Below, piece after piece: positions 32,026 to 41,260 of a DNA stretch of 49,441 nt. The DNA is taken from the NCBI GenBank assembly GCA_017535315.1, contig JAFXUD010000019.1:1-49441 (forward strand), in the 5' to 3' direction. The notes beneath the pieces are model-generated. The model had not been told where the DNA came from and ran no database searches. It saw only the letters and a program-made list of their open reading frames with translations. Each line of letters opens with the position of its first letter. Position 1 is the stretch's first letter. A program made the translations under genes and the position numbers. The DNA is from Victivallales bacterium (lineage in GTDB: Bacteria > Verrucomicrobiota > Lentisphaeria > Oligosphaerales > Oligosphaeraceae).

Positions 32026-33108
32026 CTATCCTTGGAACAGGGTGGAACGGTCGGCAATGGGGGCCGTCAGACCGTCTTCCATTATGACTTTCAGAGCGAT
32101 GTAATTCGGCTCGATGAGCTGGTCGAAGGTGTAGTTGTTCTCCAGCGAACAGGTGCTGCACTCCAACGTGACGGCCAGTGCGCCAGAGGCGTACATCATC
32201 ATCGTGTTCAGGTTGAAGGTGGCTCCGCGCGCCTTCATCGGTTCGCGGAGGGCTTCTTTGCGCAGGCCTGCTTTGAACATCAGGTCATTGGCCGTGGTCG
32301 CCCAGGCTGCGCCTCTGCGCTGGTGCGCAGGATAGGCAAGCAGGGTGGGGGCGATGAAGTGCGGCTGTCCTTCGCAGGAATGGGCGTTCAGGACGGCATC
32401 GACGCACCAGCGTTCGCAGAGCCGCAGAATGCCTTTTGCCTCTGCCGTGCGGATGTGGCCAGGACAGGCGTCATGCATGATATTGAAGCCGTCGGCGTTC
32501 GGGTAGCCGCCAGGGTTCTTGACCTTGTCCAGCGGGAGCGGGAACCACTCTTTACTGCCGCGCCAGCCGATGAGGCTGCCGTCGGACTTCCAGCAACCTT
32601 GTGAAACGGCCCTGAAGTCCTCGAAGGTGGCGTGGCGCAGGTGGTCGGGGGAGACGGCGCGTCCGTCCATGTTTGCGCAGGGGATGATGATGAAGCGGTA
32701 TTGGTCGATGAGCGATGTCAGTTCATTGTTGGTTTTGCCGCGGAAGTCCTTGCCTGTCTCCAGTAGTTGAATCAAGTTGGTGGCGGCGCAGACGCTCTCA
32801 GCCTCGGCCCCGTGGATGCCAGCCATGAACAGGATGGTCTGCTTCTGGCCTTCGCGCTGGAAGTAGCTCTTGTAGGTGTTGCTGCTGGAACCTGCCGACC
32901 AGTTGCTCTGCGGGGCTGGCTCGGAGAAATCACCGTAGAAGACTGCGTAGATTGGGAAACCGCCAGGTGTCTGGGCGATGACATTCGCCTGTCCGCGCTT
33001 TGTGCTTTGGCAGGTAGCGATGATCTCTTCGGGACGCACCATCCACCAGTCTGGCCTGGGTTCAAGGTTCAGCTCTTCTTTCGGGAATCGTAGGTTTGCT
33101 CCGTACAT
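32026..33108 (-). CDS. M14-family zinc carboxypeptidase-like protein
   Basis: 360 residues, no signal peptide. The zinc site reads HxxE as H99 and E102 in AGIHGAEAES, the third ligand is H243 in LNAHSCEGQ, and the catalytic glutamate is E316 in VTLECST. NMDGR and RG.. substrate-binding stretches are present. M14 enzymes cut C-terminal amino acids or, in several subfamilies, amide bonds of modified sugars or peptidoglycan. Between a lyase and a glycosidase it might remove amino acids from glycopeptide or glycosaminoglycan-derived fragments (inference). ATG 33108 has CAAAGGAGAATAGCA upstream. It is predicted cytoplasmic although its neighbours are secreted. Confidence 0.86.
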   Translation of the reverse strand: MYGANLRFPKEELNLEPRPDWWMVRPEEIIATCQSTKRGQANVIAQTPGGFPIYAVFYGDFSEPAPQSNWSAGSSSNTYKSYFQREGQKQTILFMAGIHGAEAESVCAATNLIQLLETGKDFRGKTNNELTSLIDQYRFIIIPCANMDGRAVSPDHLRHATFEDFRAVSQGCWKSDGSLIGWRGSKEWFPLPLDKVKNPGGYPNADGFNIMHDACPGHIRTAEAKGILRLCERWCVDAVLNAHSCEGQPHFIAPTLLAYPAHQRRGAAWATTANDLMFKAGLRKEALREPMKARGATFNLNTMMMYASGALAVTLECSTCSLENNYTFDQLIEPNYIALKVIMEDGLTAPIADRSTLFQG

Positions 33109-33156
33109 TGCTATTCTCCTTTGTTTTTTATGTGCGCACTTCGTGTGTACCAGGAC

Positions 33157-35379
33157 TTAATGCAGCAGGGTGGTGTTGATGAGCACCTGTCCGTTCTGGG
33201 TGAGTTGGATAGTGCCGTTGAGTGGGCCGTTTTTCGTGAAGTGTAGTTCGGCTGTAAAGCCTTCGCGGGTGGTGAAGCGGATTCCATCGGTGGTATCGTC
33301 TTGCAGAAGCGTTGAGGCGACCATCTGCGGTTCTGCTGCATCGGCTGCCTGAAGCAGCGTGAGGAAATGGACGCGGTTTGTTGGCTGTGCAGGGGAGATT
33401 TCATAGCGATACTGCCCCAGCCAAGTGTTCTCTAATCCGCCTTTGCGTTTGATGGCGTTCAACAGGTCGGGCGCGTCAACGGGATAGTTGGCGCCATTCG
33501 TCCAGAACTCCTTGTCTGGACCGCCGATGATTTCGGTGGTTGCGTCGGCAGGGAGCAGGGTGCGCAGGAGAAGGGCACCATTGCCGCCCTGGCTGCGCCA
33601 GAAGCCGTCCCGCTTCTCAGGTGTACCTTGGGTGTGAAGGAGAAAGACCTTCTGGTAGTCGGTCTGCGTGCTTTCTACACGGTCATAGACGACGAAGTAG
33701 TCGGGCTTGACATAGACGAATATGCGTGCGACCTCCTTGCATTTCTTCGCGTTATAGCAATTGGTGGCATCGGCAGCGGTGACGGCATGGTAGGGGCTGG
33801 AGGCGAAACCGAGGGATTTCGCCAGCTTCTTGTCCTGTCCACCGTCGTTGGTGAACGTGCTCCAATCGACGCGCGGTGCGTTGGCACCGTACCAGTGCTG
33901 TGCAATGGGCTCGTCTGGCATGCGAATGAGCAGAGAGTTGTGGGCGACGGTCTGCGGGTAGTAGGCCTTGTGGTGGACCATGTTACCGCGGTTGCCCGTG
34001 TCGAGTGCCTGGAAGCCTTTTTTGTAGATGATGAAGCTAAGCTCGTCGTAATGCTGGTGGCCGACCTGTTTTGCACCCGCCTTGATGGAGGCGAAGGTGT
34101 CGTCGGGGGTGAAGCCTGAGCGGACGTTCATGAGCCCGTAGGAGGGGAAGTATTCCGCTGTCTCCTGGCTGAGGTAGTCAGTCGGGTTGCCTGGAAGCTG
34201 GTATTCGGGATCGAATCGGGTCAGGATGAAGGCGGTCCAGGGAAAGAGGGTGCGGAACTTGATGTTCTTCATCTCCGTTGGGAGAAGCGCCATGATGGCG
34301 CGTCTTCTGGGATTGTCGCCGTAGAAGTGGATAGCCTGCGCAAGGTGGGTGTACATCGGGTAGGTGGGCATGCTGTTATCAACATGGAAGGCGTCGCCCC
34401 AGCCGAAGTCGTAGTACCCCTTCTCGATGTCCTCGCGCGGGATGCACATCCAGTTGTAATAGTTGTCGTAGTCTCTCAATTGCGTCCAGTACTGCGTGGC
34501 GTCGATGCCTGCGCCAGACATCAGGGTGTGCATGAAGTTATAGGAGGCCCATGGATAGTTGGCGAAACTGTATCCTGCGCAGGTGCTGGTGAGGAGTCCC
34601 TTGCCGCCAGCGATTTCATCGCGGTAGTCCATCATCTCGCAGTACTCGTCATAGCCGTCCTTGAGGAGAGTGTCCGCGAGGGGGTCGTCGATGCCGTCCT
34701 GGAAGGTGGCGAGTCCAGCAAACCAGAGAAGACCGTGTTCGCCGTAGTTGCCTGTCGCGGTGCCCTTGCCGCCGTTGCAGGGAAAACCTGGCTTGCGCAT
34801 GAATTTGATATGCTGCAGCAGTGGATACATCAGGCTCTTCCGCTGTTCAGGTGTCAGCTTGTCATAGAGCCAGTCGTAGGTGACTAACATGCCAAGGCGC
34901 CCGTAGTTGTACCACTCTGGCAAGATGCGCGAACGCTCGGAAAGGGCGCAGAACTCGTTCATCACCTGCATGTACTGGATGGCCAAGTCCAGATACTTCG
35001 GGTCGTCCGTGATGCGGTAGAGAATGGCGCAGCGCGCCGCCTCCGAACCGCCCTTGTAGCGGACGCCGTATTCCACGGCGTTCTGGTCGTTCCTGTTCTT
35101 GATGAAAACCATCTTGTCATCGACGATTTTAACCATGTCGGGCTTGAACTCCAGTCGCGGCCTGTCCGTGAGTTTCTCGATAAAGATCTTCATTTCCTCA
35201 ACGTATGGCACGATGGATGGAAGTTGTGCGCGCTTCTTCAGCGTTCCCCAATCTTTCTTTGTGATGAAGAGGCGCGGATGGTCTGTGCGGATGCGCTGCT
35301 TCACATCGTCAAACTCGGGGGCGCCAGCAGCAAAGGCAGCCAGGGTACACAGCGTCAAGATAGTGCAGATTTTTTTCAT
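33157..35379 (-). CDS. Secreted heparinase II/III-like polysaccharide lyase
   Basis: 740 residues. Signal peptide at 1-19 (ending AFAAG). The N-terminal alpha/alpha toroid spans about 40-390 (IRTDHPRLFITKKDW, RLGMLVTYDWLYDKLTPEQR, YGEHGLLWFAG). The C-terminal beta-sheet domain begins with the heparinase hallmark AGAKQVGHQHYDELSFIIY, followed by YKKGFQALDTGNRG and HNSLLIRMPDEP. Such lyases split uronate-containing polymers (heparan, heparin, alginate-like) by beta-elimination; Tyr and His residues of the two domains act together. It is the first enzyme of the degradation block and follows a TPR gene by 15 bases. No strong ribosome-binding site is seen. The exact polymer cannot be told. Confidence 0.88.
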   Translation of the reverse strand: MKKICTILTLCTLAAFAAGAPEFDDVKQRIRTDHPRLFITKKDWGTLKKRAQLPSIVPYVEEMKIFIEKLTDRPRLEFKPDMVKIVDDKMVFIKNRNDQNAVEYGVRYKGGSEAARCAILYRITDDPKYLDLAIQYMQVMNEFCALSERSRILPEWYNYGRLGMLVTYDWLYDKLTPEQRKSLMYPLLQHIKFMRKPGFPCNGGKGTATGNYGEHGLLWFAGLATFQDGIDDPLADTLLKDGYDEYCEMMDYRDEIAGGKGLLTSTCAGYSFANYPWASYNFMHTLMSGAGIDATQYWTQLRDYDNYYNWMCIPREDIEKGYYDFGWGDAFHVDNSMPTYPMYTHLAQAIHFYGDNPRRRAIMALLPTEMKNIKFRTLFPWTAFILTRFDPEYQLPGNPTDYLSQETAEYFPSYGLMNVRSGFTPDDTFASIKAGAKQVGHQHYDELSFIIYKKGFQALDTGNRGNMVHHKAYYPQTVAHNSLLIRMPDEPIAQHWYGANAPRVDWSTFTNDGGQDKKLAKSLGFASSPYHAVTAADATNCYNAKKCKEVARIFVYVKPDYFVVYDRVESTQTDYQKVFLLHTQGTPEKRDGFWRSQGGNGALLLRTLLPADATTEIIGGPDKEFWTNGANYPVDAPDLLNAIKRKGGLENTWLGQYRYEISPAQPTNRVHFLTLLQAADAAEPQMVASTLLQDDTTDGIRFTTREGFTAELHFTKNGPLNGTIQLTQNGQVLINTTLLH

Positions 35380-35394
35380 GGTCAGATGGAACGG

Positions 35395-36633
35395 TTATTT
35401 AGGGATGTCATGGATGGCTTCGCGGAGTTGTTCTGAAAAGTGTTCCAGTTCGGGGGTGTCCTTGAGCTGACGTGCCTGAAGTGCAAACTGAAGGGCCTGG
35501 GGATAGCGGTTTTCCTCTACAGCGCGAGTTGCCAGCTTCAGGAGGGCCTGGTACTTGAATTCGGGTAGGAGTAGAGCACGCTCCAGCAGGGCATCCCCTT
35601 GGCTTCTGTCTTCCAGCAGATCGGCCAGGGAGAGAAGGGCTTTTCCGTCCAACGGCTCTTTTTCAAGGGTTTCCTGCAGAAGGCGAATGGCGGTCTGCAA
35701 GTCTCCCTCCAGGACTGCCTGCCTTGAACGTGCAGCCATCAACACCTTTTCGGGCAGTAGAGTGGTGGTGGCATCCAGTAAGGTGCGTGCCAGGTGGGAC
35801 TGTTCTGCATTCTGCAGGTATTCGATGACTAGTTGCGCACGCTGTGAGGAGAGGTTGCCCTTTTTATGCAGTTCCATCGCCAGTTGGCAGGCCTGTGATG
35901 CGAAATTGCGATTGATGGTCAAATCCAGCAGTGTCTCCAGCATTGGGACATCTGCGGCACCAAAGTGCTTTGCCGTTTCAAGGATGTCCATCGCCTTGTT
36001 CGGGTGTTCTGCTTCCAGCTCTACCGAAGCCCAAAGGGACCATAAGCGGCTGTCGGTTGGGGATTTCTTGAGAAGCTGACGAGCCAGCGAGGAGGCTTCA
36101 TCAAGGCGGCCTGGCTGTAAGACAATGGCCTGAAGAAGAATCAACTGCGCATCCTGTGCATCTGGCTTCAATGCGATGGCATTGGACACCGCCTTCTCTG
36201 CGGCAAGCAATTGTCCTAGTTTGAGCCTGCATTGCGCAAGAAGCAACCACAGTTCGGCTGGATTTTCTTGCCCGTTTTTCGATACCAACTGGACTAGATG
36301 CGGCACGGCCTCCGAATAAAGCTGTTCGCGCATCATCACCTTGGCGGCGTTGAGACGGGCTTCGTCAAAATCAGGAGCAAGTTCCAAGGAACGCAGGAAG
36401 CTTTGGCGCGCCTGAGCCAAACGGTCTGCCTTGTAACAGAGCACCCCGAATGAAAAGTGCATGGCCGCACTTGCGTCTTCGGGCAGGCTGGCCTTTATGG
36501 CTTGAATCGCCTGTTCTGGTGGCAGGTTTTCGACGCTTTTCAAAAGCTCCGCTTCCTTGCGGCTCAATCTGGGCAGGTCTGCCCAGAGGCAACAACTGAA
36601 AACAGCAAGTAGTATGGCGAGGCATGGTTTCAT
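35395..36633 (-). CDS. Secreted TPR-repeat protein
   Basis: 412 residues. Short signal peptide (1-19, MKPCLAILLAVFSCCLWAD) followed by about ten TPR-like helix pairs, for example SFLRSLELAPDFDEARLNAA and ALKPDAQDAQLILLQA. Proteins like this accompany TonB2-type systems, where they form the last gene; here it lies between pseudopilins and the lyase and far from the TonB genes at 41-45 kb. ATG 36633 was chosen because it begins the signal peptide; an open frame to 36780 has no signal and no protein-like character. The partner is unknown; it could serve a pseudopilus or an outer-membrane complex. Confidence 0.8.
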   Translation of the reverse strand: MKPCLAILLAVFSCCLWADLPRLSRKEAELLKSVENLPPEQAIQAIKASLPEDASAAMHFSFGVLCYKADRLAQARQSFLRSLELAPDFDEARLNAAKVMMREQLYSEAVPHLVQLVSKNGQENPAELWLLLAQCRLKLGQLLAAEKAVSNAIALKPDAQDAQLILLQAIVLQPGRLDEASSLARQLLKKSPTDSRLWSLWASVELEAEHPNKAMDILETAKHFGAADVPMLETLLDLTINRNFASQACQLAMELHKKGNLSSQRAQLVIEYLQNAEQSHLARTLLDATTTLLPEKVLMAARSRQAVLEGDLQTAIRLLQETLEKEPLDGKALLSLADLLEDRSQGDALLERALLLPEFKYQALLKLATRAVEENRYPQALQFALQARQLKDTPELEHFSEQLREAIHDIPK

Positions 36634-36724
36634 GAAGAAGCGAAGGAAGCGATAAAAGCGACGAAGGCGTGGTTCATACTGAGCCACGCCTGAGGAGATG
36701 ATTGCAACTATTTTTTTAATATGT

Positions 36725-37519
36725 TCATGGATTGGTTTTGGAGGTGATGGTACCCTCGTCCCAGACGTTGAGGAAGACATTGGAAGTGTTGACTTCCATG
36801 GCTGTCAGTGGGGCACAGTGGCCGTCGAGGAAGGCCACGTTCATCGCCTTGCCATGCGCACCGTAGGTTGTGCCGATGTTCGTGAACTCGTTGGCCTTTG
36901 ACTTACTGACGATGTTATAGCCTGCGGTCAGGTGCCAGGCGCCTCCCGAAGAGCGACCGTCAACACCGTTGACAACATACTCTTTCCAATCTTCCTGGAA
37001 AAGGATGGTGCTGGAGAGGTTTCGCTTCACGCTGGTCTCGTGCGGGAGGGCCGACACGCCTGTGACACCAGTTGAGTTGATTCCGATGAAGGCGTTATAG
37101 ACGTAGTCCGTGGCTAGTGCGCAGGCATTCCACCAGCCAGGGTGCAACGAGCTGGAGGGACAGAGGAACGTAGGCAGATAGTATGCGTTGGCATTGGGGT
37201 ACTTCTTGTAGAGGCCAACTTGTTTGCTTGTCTGCTCGAAGAGGTTGAAGTAGTAGATGTACTCAATCCAGACAAACCTGTAGTAGGGGTTTTTCTGGTT
37301 CAGGTAATGGTAACTAGCCTGTGGAAGGTAGGCACCATCGTAATCAGCCGTGTAGATGAGGTAGCTCATGCTGGACTGTTTCAGGTTGTTCAGGCAGGCT
37401 GTGGAACGCGCCTTTTCGCGCGCTTTGGACAATGCAGGCAGCAGCATCGCTGCCAGTATGGCGATGATGGCGATGACGACCAGAAGCTCAATCAGGGTGA
37501 AGCGAAGCAGTTGTTTCAT
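36725..37519 (-). CDS. Type II secretion-like pseudopilin 1 (H-X9-DG family)
   Basis: 264 residues. N-terminal prepilin helix [20 protein letters not shown] after a short MKQLLR leader. The residue before the F is Arg, not the Gly normally required by prepilin peptidase. The C-terminal domain carries the motif H-X9-DG ([12 protein letters not shown]). It is the most divergent of the five copies: a longer middle region with extra aromatic residues ([13 protein letters not shown]) and no HDW end. It is last in the tandem array on the minus strand. Confidence 0.9.
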   Translation of the reverse strand: MKQLLRFTLIELLVVIAIIAILAAMLLPALSKAREKARSTACLNNLKQSSMSYLIYTADYDGAYLPQASYHYLNQKNPYYRFVWIEYIYYFNLFEQTSKQVGLYKKYPNANAYYLPTFLCPSSSLHPGWWNACALATDYVYNAFIGINSTGVTGVSALPHETSVKRNLSSTILFQEDWKEYVVNGVDGRSSGGAWHLTAGYNIVSKSKANEFTNIGTTYGAHGKAMNVAFLDGHCAPLTAMEVNTSNVFLNVWDEGTITSKTNP

Positions 37520-37575
37520 ACGTCCTCCTTGTTTGCGAGGGGAGAAAAAAACAGAACAGGGATTTTGCAGGTTGC

Positions 37576-38352
37576 TTATTCTGGGAGTGTCCAGTCGTGA
37601 CGGCGATAGAGACTGGCGTTGGTTGCGTTGCCCGATGTGTCAGTGTATTTAAACTTAGTCTTGGCGTTGCCTGCTTTCAGAGCCTCGACATGGCCGTCGA
37701 AGAAGGCGAAATTGGCGGCTCCATTGTGGCGGAAATGGAATCCCGAGTACTGGTTGGTGTTGCTCAACTGGATGGTATAGGCTTGGTTGCCTGCATAGTT
37801 GAAGGCGCCACCATACCAGATGGTGTCCATCAGCATCGGGTAGTCGGAGTGTTGCTTCATAACCACTGTACTATAGTAAGAGGGCAAGGTGGTTTCAGTG
37901 GGAATGGCAACCGTTGTCCCGCGCAGCATCGGATTGCCATGTTCCTTCTCGAAATTGGTGCCAAAGGCGATATTCTTCAGGGCATAAATAAGACCCACGA
38001 GATTTCCGCCGTAGGTGTTTCCATTGTAAACATACCCTGGGTTGACATGTCCTGGACAGCGGAGAGACTGGTCGTCGCCAAAGGAGGTGCTTTCACCCAA
38101 GGCATAGCGCAATTCGGTCATGTAGTTCCAGTTGGATGTTCCCGTGCATTTGCTGATGGAGATGTTACCGCCGTATTCATCGGCGTACATCAGCTCCTTC
38201 AGAGCAATTTGTTTGAGGTTGCTAGTGCAGGAGATGGCGCGTGCCTTCTCACGTGCCTTGGCCAGGGCGGGCAGCAGCATCGCCGCCAGGATGGCTATGA
38301 TAGCGATGACGACCAGAAGTTCTATCAGAGTGAAGTGAAGCTGGTGTTTCAT
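37576..38352 (-). CDS. Type II secretion-like pseudopilin 2 (H-X9-DG family)
   Basis: 258 residues. The pilin helix follows MKHQLH (His at -1). The conserved block [20 protein letters not shown] is followed by a variable middle and [18 protein letters not shown]. The motif [12 protein letters not shown] is followed by [13 protein letters not shown] and a terminal RRHDWTLPE. Shares its first 55 and last 90 residues closely with copies 3-5; the middle diverges. Likely a major or minor subunit of a pseudopilus-like structure or of a surface assembly. Confidence 0.9.
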   Translation of the reverse strand: MKHQLHFTLIELLVVIAIIAILAAMLLPALAKAREKARAISCTSNLKQIALKELMYADEYGGNISISKCTGTSNWNYMTELRYALGESTSFGDDQSLRCPGHVNPGYVYNGNTYGGNLVGLIYALKNIAFGTNFEKEHGNPMLRGTTVAIPTETTLPSYYSTVVMKQHSDYPMLMDTIWYGGAFNYAGNQAYTIQLSNTNQYSGFHFRHNGAANFAFFDGHVEALKAGNAKTKFKYTDTSGNATNASLYRRHDWTLPE

Positions 38353-38408
38353 ACGGTCTCCTCGATTATTGTGGATGGGAAGTCTGTTATGGAGGCAGGG
38401 ATGGAGCC

Positions 38409-39152
38409 TTATTCCGACAGCGACCAGTCGTGCTTTCGGTAGAGATTGTTATTGGCCGCATTACCCGAGGTATCGGTGTATTTGAACTTGGTCTTGGCGT
38501 TGCTGCCCTTCAGAGCCTCAACGTGGCCATCGAAGAAGGCGAAGTTGGCGGTGCCGTTGTGGCGGAAGTGGAAGCCCGAGTACTGGTTGGTGTTGTTGAG
38601 GGAGAGAACGTAGGCCTGGTTGCCCGCATAGCCGAAGGCACCGCCGTACCAGATGGTGTCCATAATCATCGGGTAGTCAGAGTGCTGTTTCATGACGACT
38701 GTACTGTAGTAGGAGGTGCCAGAAGTTGTGCCTGACAGAAGTGGATTCCCGTACAAAGTCTCATAGTTGGTGCCGAACTTGATGTTTTTCATGGCGTAGA
38801 TGAAACTGTTCTGGTTTCCCGAGGTGCTGCTGGTGCCTGGGTTGATGAGGCCAGGGCAGCGTAGGGAATTATCGGAACCAAATGACGTGCCTTCACCCAT
38901 GGCATAACGAAGTTCATACATATAATTCCAGTTGTTGGCGCCTGTGCATTTGCTGATGGTGATGTTGCCGCCGTATTCATCGGCGTACATCAGCTCCTTC
39001 AGGGCAATCTGCTTGAGATTGCTGGTGCAGGAAATGGCACGTGCTTTTTCCCGTGCTTTGCTCAGGGCAGGGAGCAGCATTGCTGCCAATATGGCTATGA
39101 TGGCGATGACGACGAGAAGCTCTATCAGGGTGAAGTGAAGCAGGTGTTTCAT
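38409..39152 (-). CDS. Type II secretion-like pseudopilin 3 (H-X9-DG family)
   Basis: 247 residues. Leader MKHLLH, His before the FTLIELL helix. Variable middle shortened (about 10 residues fewer than copy 2, with [15 protein letters not shown]). Motif [12 protein letters not shown], ending RKHDWSLSE. Nearly identical to copy 2 in the N-terminal 60 residues (ADEYGGN), which indicates recent tandem duplication or gene conversion. Confidence 0.9.
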   Translation of the reverse strand: MKHLLHFTLIELLVVIAIIAILAAMLLPALSKAREKARAISCTSNLKQIALKELMYADEYGGNITISKCTGANNWNYMYELRYAMGEGTSFGSDNSLRCPGLINPGTSSTSGNQNSFIYAMKNIKFGTNYETLYGNPLLSGTTSGTSYYSTVVMKQHSDYPMIMDTIWYGGAFGYAGNQAYVLSLNNTNQYSGFHFRHNGTANFAFFDGHVEALKGSNAKTKFKYTDTSGNAANNNLYRKHDWSLSE

Positions 39153-39212
39153 GGCGTTTCCTATATCGAAAATAATATTATTCAGGGTCGAGAGGAATAG
39201 GGCAAGGGCTTG

Positions 39213-39977
39213 TTATTCAGGCAGGGTCCAGTCGTGACGACGATAAAGGTTTGCGTTGGTTGCGTTGCCTGTCGTATCGGTGTATTTAAACTTGCTCTTG
39301 GCATTGCCTGCCTTCAGCGATTCGACATGGCCGTCGAAGAAGGCGAAGTTGGCAGTGCCGTTGTGGCGGAAATGGAAACCAGAATACTGGTTGACGTTGT
39401 TGAGCGAGAGAACGTAGAACTGGTTGCCAGCGTAGCCGAATTCGCCGCCGAAGCAGATGGTGTCCATGAGCATGGGATAGTCAGAGTGCTGCTTCATGAC
39501 GACTGTGCTGTAGTAGTTGGGGGTGCTGCCAGAGGGACGCTTATCCCCCTTTAACTTTGGTTTGCCATGGTCTGTTTCCCAATTGGTGCCGAAATCGCAG
39601 TCCTTGAGGGCGTAGATGAAGTCCTTTTTATTCCCGTCAGTGGAGCCGTAACCTGGATTGGTCCAGCCAGGGCAACGGTAGCTCGGATCTTTGCCGATTG
39701 CGGTGTCGCTGGAAGGTTCACCCAAGGCATAGCAGAGCTCCTTGACATAATTCCAGTTATCTCCACCAGAACATTTATAGATAATGACGTTGCCGCCGAA
39801 TTCGTCGGCATACATCAGTTCCTTCAGGGCAAGCTGCTTGAGGTTGCTGGTGCAGGAGATTGCACGGGCCTTTTCGCGTGCCTTTGCCAACGCAGGCAAC
39901 AGCATCGCCGCCAAAATGGCGATGATGGCGATGACGACCAGTAGTTCAATGAGTGTGAAGGATTGATGTCGTTTCAT
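39213..39977 (-). CDS. Type II secretion-like pseudopilin 4 (H-X9-DG family)
   Basis: 254 residues. Leader MKRHQS, Ser before the helix. The middle region has its own insertion with charged residues ([19 protein letters not shown]). H-X9-DG is [12 protein letters not shown], then [13 protein letters not shown] and RRHDWTLPE. Separated from copy 5 by only 31 bases. Confidence 0.9.
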   Translation of the reverse strand: MKRHQSFTLIELLVVIAIIAILAAMLLPALAKAREKARAISCTSNLKQLALKELMYADEFGGNVIIYKCSGGDNWNYVKELCYALGEPSSDTAIGKDPSYRCPGWTNPGYGSTDGNKKDFIYALKDCDFGTNWETDHGKPKLKGDKRPSGSTPNYYSTVVMKQHSDYPMLMDTICFGGEFGYAGNQFYVLSLNNVNQYSGFHFRHNGTANFAFFDGHVESLKAGNAKSKFKYTDTTGNATNANLYRRHDWTLPE

Positions 39978-40008
39978 GATTTGCCCTTTTATGTGATAAA
40001 ACGAAAAA

Positions 40009-40773
40009 CTACTCCGTCAGCGACCAGTCGTGCTTGCGATAGAGACCAGCTTTGGTCGCGTTGCCCGAGGTGTCGGTGGAAACGAATTTGTTTTTTGCAT
40101 TGGCTGCCTTGAGGGGTTCCACATGGCCGTCGAAGAAGGCGAAATTGGCTGCTCCGCCGTGGCGGAAGTGGATACCAGACGCTTGGGTGGAGCTGTCAAT
40201 CTGGATGGTGTACGCCTGATTGCCAGCGTAGCCGTAGGAACCGCCGTACCAGATTGAATCCATGATCATAGGGTAGTCAGAGTGTCCTTTCATGACAATG
40301 ATGCTGTAGTAATAGGGATAATTCTGATCCGATGGAACGGCGTAGGTAGTGCCTTTTAGCTTTGGATTTCCATGGTCATTTTCGTAATTGGTGCCAAAGT
40401 TGATGTTTTTGAGGGCATAGATGTAACTGACGCCCACCGATTTATTCACAAAACCAGGGCAACTGTAGGCTTTGTTTGCTCCATAATTAGTACTTGATTC
40501 GCCTAATGCGTAGAGAAGTTCGGTCATGTAGTTCCAGTTGTGTGTGCCTGTGCATTTGCTGACGGGAATATTGCCACCAAAGTCATCGGCGTACATGAGT
40601 TCCTTCAGTGCAAGTTGCTTGAGGTTGCTGGAACAAGAAATGGCGCGTGCTTTCTCACGTGCCTTAGCCAGGGCGGGCAGCAACATAGCTGCCAGGATGG
40701 CGATGATGGCAATGACAACCAGAAGTTCTATTAAGGTGAAATGTTTTTTTGAATCAATCATTTTGCGGTTCAT
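40009..40773 (-). CDS. Type II secretion-like pseudopilin 5 (H-X9-DG family), promoter-proximal
   Basis: 254 residues. First gene of the array. Leader [11 protein letters not shown], longer than in the others; His before FTLIELL. Start 40773 has GGAG 7 bases before it; 40761 is a second possible ATG. Motif [12 protein letters not shown], then [13 protein letters not shown] and [10 protein letters not shown] near-consensus sigma-70 promoter lies at 40813-40841 on the minus strand. Confidence 0.9.
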   Translation of the reverse strand: MNRKMIDSKKHFTLIELLVVIAIIAILAAMLLPALAKAREKARAISCSSNLKQLALKELMYADDFGGNIPVSKCTGTHNWNYMTELLYALGESSTNYGANKAYSCPGFVNKSVGVSYIYALKNINFGTNYENDHGNPKLKGTTYAVPSDQNYPYYYSIIVMKGHSDYPMIMDSIWYGGSYGYAGNQAYTIQIDSSTQASGIHFRHGGAANFAFFDGHVEPLKAANAKNKFVSTDTSGNATKAGLYRKHDWSLTE

Positions 40774-40812
40774 TCCTTTGCTCCAAATATTAAAAACTAC
40801 ATTATCATTATA

Positions 40813-40841
40813 ATTATACCAGATTGTTTTGGAAAAATCAA
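40813..40841 (-). promoter_or_regulatory. Sigma-70 type promoter of the pseudopilin array
   Basis: On the minus strand: TTGATT (-35, 40836-40841), 17-base spacer, TATAAT (-10, 40813-40818), about 40 bases before the start codon of pseudopilin 5. One mismatch-rich position in the -35; perfect -10. Confidence 0.72.
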
Positions 40842-40870
40842 GTTATAAGTGCTTTTTTTATGATATTCAT

Positions 40871-40901
40871 TTGACAATTGAATAATCAGCATTAGTATAA
40901 T
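40871..40901 (+). promoter_or_regulatory. Sigma-70 type promoter of the small lipoprotein / TonB operon
   Basis: TTGACA (-35, 40871-40876) and TATAAT (-10, 40896-40901), both perfect, with a 19-base spacer. It is divergent from the pseudopilin promoter 30 bases away. Confidence 0.72.
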
Positions 40902-40907
40902 AGAGTA

Positions 40908-40960
40908 GTTGCAATCCTGCAACATTTATAAACCATTTGAAAATGCACGATAATCGTGCA
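40908..40960 (+). promoter_or_regulatory. Structured 5' leader of the lipoprotein gene
   Basis: Two perfect hairpins follow the predicted start point: GTTGCA-ATCC-TGCAAC (40908-40923) and TGCACGA-TAA-TCGTGCA (40944-40960). They could stabilise the mRNA or be a binding site. Confidence 0.5.
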
Positions 40961-40986
40961 GAAACAAGCAAACAAGGAGTAAAACA

Positions 40987-41160
40987 ATGAAGAAGTTCTT
41001 TATGATTGCCGCTGCCGCAGCACTTCTCGCCGCCATGACTGGTTGCGGTTCTCTGCGCACCCCCGCTGGCGCAAACAACAACAAAGTTTGGTACAACACC
41101 TTCTTTGGCATCTCCATTGAGAGCGCTGTCTATGGCGATGGCATTATCGTCAATCAGTAA
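40987..41160 (+). CDS. Small lipoprotein, 57 aa
   Basis: Signal peptide with basic start (MKKFFMIAAAAALLAAMTGC) and lipobox MTGC; the lipidated cysteine is residue 20. The mature part is only 38 residues (SLRTPAGANNNKV, WYNTFFGISIESAVYGDG). The ATG follows AAGGAGTAAAACA, and the gene sits directly behind a consensus promoter. No family recognised. It resembles the small lipoproteins that precede transport systems. A terminator follows 63 bases after its stop, so it is likely the most abundant product of the operon. Confidence 0.8.
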   Translation: MKKFFMIAAAAALLAAMTGCGSLRTPAGANNNKVWYNTFFGISIESAVYGDGIIVNQ

Positions 41161-41223
41161 GCAGATGAATTGAATTTCCCTGATGGGTAGTTTTTTTTCT
41201 TACCCAATCATTCAGGGAAGGAA

Positions 41224-41252
41224 GGGAGACGGTTTGGCCGTCTCCCTTTTTT
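41224..41252 (+). terminator. Rho-independent terminator or attenuator before the TonB2-type operon
   Basis: 9-bp stem GGGAGACGG / CCGTCTCCC, 5-base loop TTTGG, then TTTTTT. The T-run ends 8 bases before the predicted start of the DUF3450 gene, so the downstream genes must be read by read-through, an internal promoter not seen here, or anti-termination. Confidence 0.85.
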
Positions 41253-41260
41253 CTGTCATT

